From assembly GCA_024362935.1 (NCBI GenBank), contig JANCRA010000004.1, forward strand, positions 26,713,121-26,777,120: a DNA stretch of 64,000 bases, given 5' to 3'. How positions within the stretch are numbered: the stretch's first letter is position 1; each line of letters starts with the position of its first letter. The notes under the pieces were generated by a model. It did not search any database and was not told where the DNA came from. It was given only the letters and a program-made list of their open reading frames with translations. The stretch comes from Setophaga petechia (taxonomy: Eukaryota > Chordata > Aves > Passeriformes > Parulidae). Made by a program: the position numbers and the translations under genes. Positions 51,051 to 61,637 of this stretch are shown here, piece after piece.

Positions 51051-54000
51051 AAAGAGATCCTATACTCAGGAAATAAATGCAATCAGTACTTTTCTATTGA
51101 ATTTCAAAACATAGCCCCTTTGCAGTATGTTGTAAATCCACAAGAGTAGAGACAAACTGTTTTTAACTTCACTGCAAAGGGAAGGCCTTGATTTTGCAGC
51201 TGTTTCTCAGCATGCACAAGAACCCAAGCACAAATGCAAAAGGACAGGGGGATATATAATAAATAAAAGTAAAAATCTTGTACTACTGAGGTGTATGCAA
51301 CATTGCTGTTGTTCTCTTCAGAATACTGTATCAATCAACCCAATTCATTCATTTTTCCACTAAACACTCCCTAGAGCCATGAAGTTGTGGGACCTTACTG
51401 GCCTGTCAGTTATCATCTGCAGAAGCAGAGGAGTAAAAGGGGCTTCTGTTTGCTTCTCCTCATGTCTTCTCCTCATCACACTTTCCCACATCACATCTGC
51501 AAAATTTTCTAACAAAAGTTGCTACCTGCAAGTAACTTGTTCCATCTCATGAGCTGCCACCCACATGAGCCATCCTTTCGGATAACTGAGGTAATGTTTT
51601 TTCTGACAAGGATATAAACTGGAAAAAGGATGTAGGTTTATTGTCAAGCCCCAGTATGACTTGAAGCTGAAAACCTCAATCTTTGGTCTGCAAACTGAGC
51701 TAATCTATCATGGAAACATTCAAACACACATAAATTTTACTTCAGAATATTATTTCCATTAATTTGTTTAACGGTGCTTTTAAATGTTTTAAAGTATTTC
51801 CTCTTTCTGTGTTACAAGTGCTGCACGTAGCTTCCTGCTTTGCTGTGGTTTAGATGCCTCCTGAGACATACAAGTGAGGAGCCTGGAGCAGACCTGACTG
51901 AGCTTGCTGTGATCATCACCACAGGATTCAGCCCTCCCTCTGGCTCCAGCTGCACCTTTCCACCAATGGCTCCCCTTTCCTGGGAGGTCTGCTCTGTGGG
52001 CCCCAATCTTCCACCACTGTGCCTAAATGTACCTTGTTTACTACCTGAGTGAAGCAGTAAGTGCCCTCTGCAAAGTCTCTGAGTGTCTGGAAGGTAGAAT
52101 GAAGCAATCAAATATCTTGCATGACTTTGCTGTAGCTAGTGCCAGAGACAAAGCCTTCAAGCTTCCACAGCAGCAGTAGCAGAAGAGCTGGGTGAAGACT
52201 GGCATGCTGCACCTTCTGCAGCCTGAGGGAAACGGAGAGCTTGGGAGGAGAACAGACAGCCAGGCTTCAAAATATGTTAAAGGTAAAGCCTGTGCAAGCG
52301 AGATAGCCCCTAAAGGAAGTGCTGCAGGTTGGGAAAAATATGAGCCTAGTCTCATCAAACGAAATATTCTCTTACTCAGTATTTCCAGGCCACTTACAGA
52401 TATACCAGATACATTATGTATTTATGTTTTATGATTTATTTGAATACTGAGAGTTTTTCTCTCGATGTTAAGACTGCTGGTGGTAATTTTTAATGAAGAC
52501 AATGTCAATTTTCCCAAAGTATCTTAAACATATACTGCCTATAACCTGCTGCATTATAAATTGTCCATTACTTCAAGGTAGAGTTCATGTTAAAATCAAC
52601 AATATTTAGGTTAAAAACATGCCCAGAGGAGTGTGTTTACTGGCCAGTCTGAGAGCTACTGCAGGAATAACAGCTGAGGACCACAGGAATTTTTTTAATC
52701 CACAGTGATGGAATGGTTTGGGATTATAAAATTTTATGAGTTCACTCATTTTCTTCAGAAGATATTTCAGTAGTCTGACAGAATACAACAGAAACAGCTT
52801 TAACCACCATGGGTTTTAAAGCTTACATTCCCTAGAAAAAGATGAAACATGGCATACTGGTGCATTTTAGAGGATGTTTCCTCTTGAAATGAGAGAACCT
52901 TGCAAGAACAAGGAGGGACAGATTTGCTCAGGAGATTGTAATCTTACAAAACCTAAGTAAAATGGACAATAGATGCAGATGACATTAGTTGGAAAACATT
53001 GTCTTGTTAATGAGAAGCTGCTCCAGGAAGTAAAGCAAATCTTCCCATGTCTGTCCTTCTATATTAAAATCTGGAGATTGAAATCAGAGGATGTCACATG
53101 CAGAGTGGTGAATGGGGTGCAGCGAAGATAAAATGCCAGTGCAAGAAGCCTCAAGCATACTGCATTAGCAGAAGACCTCAGCATCTGCAGGAGCACTGGG
53201 AAATAGTTATCTTAAGAACTACCCAACTGTCCCAGATTTGCTACCTAGAAAAGATTAATTTCTAATTCTGCTATCAGATCTCCATCTGGGCCCAAACACT
53301 AAGGCTCACTTCTGAAACAAAACCAGTGAAAGTCAAAGATCTTTTCCTGTCCCTTGGAGTCTTTTGGTCAGCTTGTAACCACAAATTTCTTTTCTGGCTC
53401 CAGTGAGAGTCCAAATGAAAAATCATTTTCCTTTTGGCTAATACCTGACAACTGTTGTGCTATTGAGTGTGAGTAATGTGGCCATAATCCACATACTAAA
53501 AATCAGTTCATGGACACTACCGAAAAATATGTGTTAGGAAGGGACAAGCTGTCTTCTGAATCAAGCAGATGAGCATTGCTTTCGGATGCAGTGTTTGTTA
53601 TGATAGAGCAAAGGCGCCTTCAGCTTTATCCTCAAACTGCCTTTTGGATTTTTCATCAGTGAATAACCTTTTCCTGCTACCTTGTTGCAACATCAACGGT
53701 TTGAGCTCATGAGAGCAACAAAATATCTGGGAGGAGATAAAGGTTTTTGTAAGGTCAACAATTACACTTGATAGTGTGGTGTCACAGATCTATCTGAAGG
53801 ATGGTTTAGCCCATTGTGATAATTTAAACAGAAGAAGACTCCCTAACCACATAAAGCCTTACCTCTGTAAGCAAGTTTTCTTTTTATATGTTGGCTACCT
53901 TTAAAATTGCACATTGTAATATATTGTAGTGACATTCTGCAATCAAAAATGGCTTTGCACAAAACAAATTATTTATATCTTTTTAGGCAGGATAAAAGCT

Positions 54001-54587
54001 AACTCTCTATGCCTTTACCTTTGTTTTTCAAATCAGAAAATCATCAGCCAAATCAAGACTGTCTACTTTACTTTGTAGTCTTTTGATCTATTGACAAAAA
54101 CTACAGGGTGACTTTTTATTCAGGATAATGTCTCCCTTCTTTTCTCTGCAGATTACCCAGGTACTGCAAAGTTGCAAGACACTCCAGACCAGCAAACCTC
54201 ACAGTGTTTGATATAGCAAACTAGACTGGAGAACAAAAATAAAATACTCTCTTCCTGTTTCTAAGGTGCTTCTTTCTTCAATTCTCAGAAAGCTTAAGCT
54301 GCCCATGTTAAAGTTATCCTCACTGGAAGATGTGCTCCAGCTCTTCAACAGTGATGAATTGGGAATAGGTAATGTTATTTCCCTCTTTCAGTTCCTGAAG
54401 GATGTAGACATTTCTGTTCAAGTCCTAGTGTTATGGATATTTACTCTATGACCATACAAAAAACCACAAATTGGATAGAGAGGTAAATTTAGACGACTAG
54501 AGGAAGAGTAGATATCCATACGTAAAGACGTTTTCTAAGAGAACAAGATGCAAGATGACTGGATGGTTAAATTACTAGGTGGCATTT
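51051..54587. other. Non-coding stretch, nothing recognised
   Basis: A moderately GC-rich segment at 51.83-52.35 kb is open on both strands (up to 105 codons) without recognisable domains. The rest is AT-rich. Confidence 0.5.
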
Positions 54588-54763
54588 GCTCAGAGAAATG
54601 GTGCATGTCTCCTCCCTGGGAGTTTCAGAGCCAGACTGGATGGGAGTCTGGTCTAGTGTGAGGTGTCTCTACCCAAAGCCAGGGTGTTGGAACTAGATGA
54701 ACTTTCAGGTACCTTCCAACTCAGGCCCCTCTAGGATTCAATGTTTCTGTGATTCTATGATTC
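54588..54763 (+). mobile_element. CR1 LINE 3' end (plus strand)
   Basis: Landmarks in order: TTGCTCAGAGAAATGGTGCA, AGCCAGACTGGATGGGAGTC, TCTAGTGTGAGGTGTCTCT, GTTGGAACTAGATGAACTTT and CCTTCCAACTCAGGCC, then a TCTGTGATTCTATGATTC terminus. Short and strongly 5'-truncated. Its final 60 bases resemble the tail of the SINE at 27.5 kb. Confidence 0.93.
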
Positions 54764-57700
54764 AATTATTCTTTGATATTACTAAGAAGAAAATACAGAA
54801 AACTCCCTACACAAAATACTGATGAATGTATCTAGTGGGTTTTTCTTTAATTGTCTCTTACATTAATTTCAAAATAATTCAGTAGAAAATGACACCTATC
54901 TTTAATCTGTAGTCTATAGCTATGGCAATTAAAATCTCCCCTTGATGATGTTTAATTTTTCCCTTAAGGAATATTACTTTTCATCTCTAAGGGGATCTGC
55001 CTCTGCTTCTTTATACATATATGCTAACTCCTAGTTAGAGACACCCATTTGAAAGATAACCACATTTCATTCATCAAACTGATGGTGAGGAAAACAGGTC
55101 TCTCACTGTTAACAACTTATGAATACTAAATAATATAAAGCTGTTCTGCCATTTCTATATTAACTGGCATTCATAATAATATTTTATAGAACTTAACTGA
55201 AAGTTATGCTAGGGATGTTAGCTTACTGCAAAGTGACTAGTTGTTCTAGTTACCCCACACCAGCCAACACTTACAAACTGATTTTTGGGAAGCACTGTTT
55301 GAAAATATCCATACATTGTTCCACACTCCCTTGACAGAAGGGAAGTCTGCTCAAATCTAGCAATCCCCAAAGACTTGTGACAAACCCACTTGTGCTTTCA
55401 TTTCTGTGTTTGTGGCTCTACACGTGTTACTCGGCCTTCCTTCTGCACTGAATTTATCAGTGGCCAGGGGCAGCTGTGTGGATCAGGCCACTGTCAGTTC
55501 TTCCACTCAACAGCTGCTCTCAGCCAAGCTGTTTAACACAGAAAATAGCAGGGAGTGCAAGACCAGCCTTGTTCAAAGTCACTTCTACTTCCACAAGTTT
55601 AGGAACATCAGGTGGACACACTGCAAAGCTAAGGAAATCTGACATACAGTGCCAGCACAGCCCCTGCCTTCCATATCAACCTCTCTGCAGACACTTGCTG
55701 CAGTGAGGCCAGAAAGGAAAAATTTGGTTGCAGAGAAATTGTCTGTGTTGAAAGAGACTGAGATCACATATATTTGAGGGGCAAGTCTTAGACTCATGGT
55801 TGTACGAACAGGCTCTGAAGGTGCTCTGCTTGGCTTTGGGAAAAATATATTTTTCCTTCATATCTCTCTTGCCTTCAGTAGAACTGGGTTTTTGATGAAT
55901 TGCTGCTAGCCAGTTTGTGGGTATCCATTTCATTCAGTTTTAAGGAATTTAGCTATCCAAATGGATACCTAGACCTCAGCATAACTGATGCCACCTTGAG
56001 TAGCAGTAGCAGTCATGTTTATTGAAGAACAGTAGCTGTTATCTGTTCCCCCAGAAGAATGGATTGTGCAATAAGGACCCAAGGCAGCAGCTGGCAGCTG
56101 ATGATAAATATCGAAGGACACACAGATTTTTCACTAACTTTTGAACTTCATTTCAAACTGGGAAATGAAAATTGCAAACAAGAACATTACTCTTAATATT
56201 TAGGTTGTCACCATGCTTAGGTACTCTGTAGTCTCAGATGTTCTAGGCTGGGTTATCACTTCAATCAGGAGAGTTTCTGTCTCTTTAAAAACTGTGGTTA
56301 TTTTTTTAACATGCTATGACTGTCTAATTGAAGCTTTTTATCCTGCTAAGCTCTTTGTTTCAGTATAACTTTTCAAAGTGAAATGCATGGATTCAATTTG
56401 TCTTGTGGGCATTAAACCCTTTATAATGATTTTTCAGTTTGTTCAATTATGTTTATAAAGTAACTACCCTGCCCACATTGATATTGCAAGAAAACATGAT
56501 GAGAACTTCTTTCTGTGTCTTCGTTAAGCCCGTCATTATTTCCTGTATTTGTGTCTCTTTTCTCCTTTCCTAACATTCCTCAAAAGCTGTTGTGTTTCGT
56601 CTCAACTGACTTCATGAGAAACTGTGAGATTCTCATGGTGCTCTTTGGAAATGTATATTGTAGAAGCTCATTTTAGTGATTTATGCAATTAGGAAAATGC
56701 ACAAGCAATGGCTCCAGGTCATACTTTTAATGAAATCCAAATGCAGGTAATGAAGTTGCATTTGAAAATAAAAATTTTGCCTAGCTCAGCTGCCATCAAC
56801 ATAAACTGAAGCAATTCCAAACTTGCTTGGGAAAAAGTGATGTTAAAATTAAATGCAGAGGAAATGCCAGAGAGATGCAGCTGCCTGCGCAGTTCCACAG
56901 ACCTGTAACAGTTGTCTGTAATCTGTCTCACCTGTCTCCATGAAGTGTTGTGTCACAGGCTTTGATCACCTACAGCCTGGGTTGTTCCAGAACTGTCAGA
57001 GTAAAGCGATGAGGCACAAAGCAGAGGGGGGGGGTGTGTGTGGGTGTGTGTGTGTTTTTAAAAATCCCAGCTGGATAATTCTTAGCAAAAAGTTTCTACT
57101 CAAACATAAAAACACAGATTATTTTCCCACAAAACAAGATAAAAGCATTCTGAGAAGCATCCAATCAGAGTTTACTCAGGAGTTTATAAAGGTTGGGTTT
57201 TTCTCATACTGAGACAAAGACAGATTATTGAAAAATGAACAAAAACTAAGCCCCGTTGAATTGTTTCTTCATTCAGGACTCAGCTCTGCTCTCTACACAT
57301 GTGGTTTAGACCTGGACAATTGTCTGGGGTTTTTTTTAAATGCAATTAGTCCAATGGACTGAATAAGTGGGTTCAGATTAAAGACTCCTGAACTGCACCA
57401 GAAAATTTTACTGCCATTGGCAAAGTATTGCTGTCAGAAAAGAAAGATTTGCAGAAAGATTTGTAATACTGCCAATTTAAAAGAAAATAAAAGCTTGAGC
57501 AAAAGATTTTTGGCCCTAAGAACCTTACACATAGATGAATGCAGAAAGAGGAACAAAATGAACAGCAATGTAACAGCATGTCCAAATGCAGTAAGATAAT
57601 AGAGAAAAGTGTGAAGTGTAAGGAGTAAAAGAAAAAAAAAAGAAATATTGCCATTGACAGGTTTTCAGAGAGAATCTCCATTATAAAATGCTGTAGTCCA

Positions 57701-59719
57701 TAGAGGCTACTGAGTCAGACAGGCACTACTGACAGCAAAGATAGCTGAAACAGACTTGATAGTTTAAGAATATTTTAAGAAAACTAGGATCTTTCTATAT
57801 TGTGCTCCATTACAGATTTCTAGGCCACCAAGAATCATTGGGCTCCTATTCCTTTTATCACAAGCTGTAATATTTCATCCATTCATATATTCAGTTTGCA
57901 ATCAATTAAGTCTTGTACTTTGAATTAACTTTTGACTATGAATTTTCAGAAATTAAGAATCCATCACATTGCACAGTGTTTTGTTCTCATTATTAATCAG
58001 CTTCTTTTCAAGAAGGTCTGTCTCTTACTTAAAATTTTGATATGCATGACTGTTATGTAACTTGTCTTAACACTTTTTTAAATGATAAAAGATGAGTTTC
58101 AAAACAAGTATTTTGTCAGTGCTGAAAACAGATCTTATGTTGGTTATTTTGGTTGCTGGGTTTCAGTTTTTCTGAATGAGAGTGTTACGTATTTAAAAAA
58201 AAAATAAATAGACGCATATCTCACCAATGCCTAAAAGTAGTTGAGCTAATTTTCTATTGCTAGTATTTTGTCATAATTTTAGCAACAAACTGTAGGAAGA
58301 CACAAGCATACTTTAAAGACTTGAAAGCTACCACCCAGAAAAAGATCCAGAAGGGTCCACATTGATATGGCATAATATCTAAGCACTAGGATGGTGAAGA
58401 GTCCTTAACAGAGAATCACCCCTAAGCAAGACCAGCAGAATGTGTCTCCCAGTCCATAAAGCTGCTGAATGACTGATGATTGTATTCCCCTGAGAGAGCT
58501 TAGCATAAGCAGAGAAAAGACCCATCTCTGCAAACCTAACACCTAGGATGATGCTCAATCCACCTCAAAACATTTACTGTTTCACACAGGATTTGTGTAT
58601 GAGAGAGATTAGGTTCAAGGACAGTTTAGACACCACTATATACAAGCAAGGAAATTGCTCTGCTTCACTCCAACTCTGACCTTTTTAATTGACAGCAGAC
58701 ACCTATCATTTGCATATTATTCATCACATAATCAAATTATTGTCTCTATCCCCTACATTTATCTTCTATTAGAATCAATTTATCCCGTTGACAGTGTCCA
58801 TATGTCCTTTCTGTTTTCCTGTAATCTGTACGTCAGGAATGCATAAAGTTTTTGGAAGGGAAGACAAGGCAGAGGAAGCAGTTTTTCCTAAGTGCTTTGC
58901 TGTCTGTTGACCTAAGTATAGCCACAGCCTTTGCCTTACATGGCTGGTCTGCTGTCCCTTGATGCATCAGGAGCAGAGAGGCTGCAGGCTGCAACCAGGA
59001 ACTATAGCAAGGCAAAAAAAATCTTAGAAGCAAACAGATCAGCATCCCTGATACTTCCCTTCACACCCCAGAGTCCAAACACAGACTAATCTTCATCTCA
59101 GCTGTATAACATTGGCTTCACAAACTGCCCCTGCCCCAATAGATCTCATAATGACAGTAAGTCAGCAGAGTCAAGCCATTAAACTTCTCCAGGGTTGACT
59201 GAGGAGCACAGTCATTTTGCTACATGCAATTTGGAAGACAGCAGGTTGTTTCTTTTTTAGACATCCCCAGCTGAAGAGTCATTTCCTGTTTAAAAGACAG
59301 GATTTATTACTAACTTGTTCATTTCTTGAGGGCTGTGGTAGTGATGGGGTTGTGGAGCAGATGACAACTGATAAATGACTCATCCATTTCTCCGGGAACA
59401 GATGGCTAACAATTCCAGAAGATTTAATGGCTGGAATGTCCCCATTTTTCCCAGTTTCTGTTTTTCTGACACTTTGCAGAAACAGAGTTCCTAGAAATTT
59501 GCAGCTTTTGTAAATCAATTCACTTGACACTCTTTGGTTTTAATGGTGCATCATTTTACGGTCAGTGATTCAGTTGTAATCAACCCACATACTTCCTTGG
59601 TTATCTGGCAGCTACAGCTGCCAAGTGGTGCTGCACGGAGACTCTTCACATGTCACACTCCTATCACTTCCAGATTTCAGCATATCAGCTCCCTTATCGC
59701 TTTCTAAAACCATCCAAGA
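54764..59719. other. Long non-coding stretch, nothing recognised
   Basis: AT-rich. Holds one G9(TG)n tract at 57026-57054 and no recognised transposon. The frames (up to 102 codons) show no domains. Confidence 0.5.
57026..57054 (+). repeat. G9 followed by (TG)n
   Basis: Nine G then TGTGTGTGGGTGTGTGTGTG; a G-rich strand with limited quadruplex potential. Confidence 0.9.
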
Positions 59720-61399
59720 GGATGTTGTAGGGAGGTGGCAGCGGGTCTCTTCCCCTAGGTAGCAAGAGAGAGGAAAACAAGAAATTACTTCAAGGAAGTG
59801 GCAACAGATATGGAGAAGACAGAGGTGCTAAATTCTTTGCCTCAGTATTCACTAGCAATCGGGCTTCCTATGTCTCTCAAGACCCTGATCTTTTGTGTGG
59901 GTGCAGGAACAGTGAAGTCTCCCCCACTGTAAGAGCAGGTTCAGGACAACTGGATGAAGCTGAATAGCTCCAAGTCTATGGCACCTGATGACACACATTC
60001 TCCAGTCCTGAGGGATCTGATTGATGCTGTTGCCAAGACATCATCATATTTGCCAAGGCAAAGCCATTGATGGCTGGAAAAACGGAAACACCACTCCCAT
60101 TTTTAAAAATAGGAGAGAGGAAGACCTGAGAAACCACAGATCAGGCAGCCTCATCTCTGTGGCTGGGAAGATCATGGAGCAGATTCTCCTAGAAGCCATT
60201 CTATGGCACATAAAAGACAAGGAGTTGAGGCAGCCAGCACAGCAGCATGCCTCACTAAGTGCAAATTAGGCTTGACCAACCTGGTGTCTTTCTAGGACAG
60301 GGTGACAGCAATGGTGACAGAAGACCAACAGACATCATCCATCTAGATTCATTCAAGACTTTTGGTTCTGGTCCCATATGATTTGGTGGCTGGGCTATTC
60401 AGTGAATGAAGAATTGGCTAGATGGATGCAGCCACAGAATTGTGGTAAATGGCTTTTTGTCCACAGAACTCAGAGCTCTCTTAGGACTAGTGCTGTTCAA
60501 CATCTTGTTCGATGACACAGACAGCTGGATTGAGTGCAGCCTCAGCAAGGCTGGAGATGACATGAAGCTGAGTGATGAAGTTAACAGACAGAGAGGGTAC
60601 CATCCAGAGGAACCTGGACAAGCTTGAGAAGTGGGCCCACAAGAACCTAATTTAATTTAACAAGTCCAAGTCAAGAACTGCACCTCAGGTGGGCAATCTT
60701 GGACATGAGCACTGACTGGAGGAACTCATTGAGAACATCCTTGCTGAAGAGAACTTGGGGGTTCTTGCCACTGAAAAGCTGCATACAAGTCAGCAATGTG
60801 AGCTCTCAGCCCAGCAGGCCAATTGTGTCCTGCTTTACATCTAAAGCAGCACGGTCAACAGAAAAAGTGAGGTGATTCTGCTCCTCTACTTGCATCCGGC
60901 CCTGGGGTTCTTAGCACAACAAAAACATGGGCCTGCTACAATGGGTCCAGAGGAGAGCATGAAGATGATCAGAGGGATGGAACATTTCTCTTATGAAGAC
61001 AGGCTGGGAGAGATAGAGTTGTTCAGCCTAGAGAAGGCATCAGGGAGACCACATTGTGATCTTCCAGTACCTTAAGGAGATTTATAAAAAGGATGGGGAG
61101 GAAATTTTTATGTGGGCAGATAGTAACACAACAAAGGGTAATAGTTTTAAACTGAAAGAGAAAAAATTTAGGCTAGAAAAATGGAAGAAATTTTTGTTCA
61201 GAAGATGATGAAGCACTGGAACAGGTTGCCCAGATATGCTGTGAATGGCCTACCCTGGAAGTGTTGAAAGACAGGTTGGATGGGGCCCTAAGCCACATGA
61301 TCTAGTGAATGATATTCCTGCTCATGGCAGGGACATTGGAACTACCTGATCTTCAAGGTACCTCCCAATCATAATCACTCCATAATTCTATAACTCTAA
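59720..61399 (+). mobile_element. CR1 LINE, about 1.7 kb, ORF2 reverse-transcriptase half plus 3' UTR
   Basis: This is the largest transposon in the window. After a short CR1 3'-UTR-like head (about 59725-59780), sequence typical of CR1 ORF2 runs from 'gaggtgctaaattctttgcc' at 59824 through the reverse transcriptase. The 3' UTR then has CACTGGAACAGGTTGCCCAG (61213), GGTTGGATGGGGCCCTAAGC and CTCATGGCAGGGACATTGGA, ending in CATAATTCTATAACTCTA. It is 5'-truncated and heavily mutated, with no poly(A) tail. Confidence 0.95.
59800..61076 (+). pseudogene. Broken CR1 ORF2 (reverse transcriptase) remnant
   Basis: Pieces of the CR1 ORF2 protein survive in shifting frames. At 60406-60627 the frame begins MKNWLDGCSHRIVVNG and continues through LGLVLFNILFDD and ECSLSKAGDDMKL. 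The Asp-Asp of the catalytic box is kept (codons at 60556-60561), but the preceding residues are changed from the usual FA to AG, and the segment before LVLFNI is shortened. At 60872-61075 the C-terminal part contains KMIRGMEHFSYEDRLGEIEL, a conserved CR1 ORF2 end. Frameshifts and stops separate these pieces, so no active enzyme is possible. The N-terminal endonuclease domain is absent. Confidence 0.88.
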
Positions 61400-61409
61400 G
61401 TTTCACCAA

Positions 61410-61637
61410 GGAGACTTATATTGGCTGTTTGGGAAATCCTTCACCAAATGGATTTTCAAGCTCTGGAATAGGCTTCCCAGTATGGTGGTTGAATCACCAT
61501 TGCTGGAGATAATTAACAGATGTTTAGGTCTGGCTTTTAGGGACATGGTTTTATAGTGGATGTGTCTGTGCTCTGTTAGTGGCTGGATTCAATGATCTCT
61601 AGGTCTTTTCTAACCTAAACAATTCTATGATTCTGCA
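61410..61637 (+). mobile_element. Second CR1 3' end, directly downstream (plus strand)
   Basis: A separate CR1 terminus: GGTGGTTGAATCACCATTGC, TTTTAGGGACATGGTTTTAT, GGCTGGATTCAATGATCTC and AGGTCTTTTCTAACCT, then AATTCTATGATTCTG. The wording 'ttagggacatggttt' belongs to a different CR1 subfamily from the 59.7-61.4 kb copy, so this is an independent insertion in tandem, same orientation. Confidence 0.9.
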
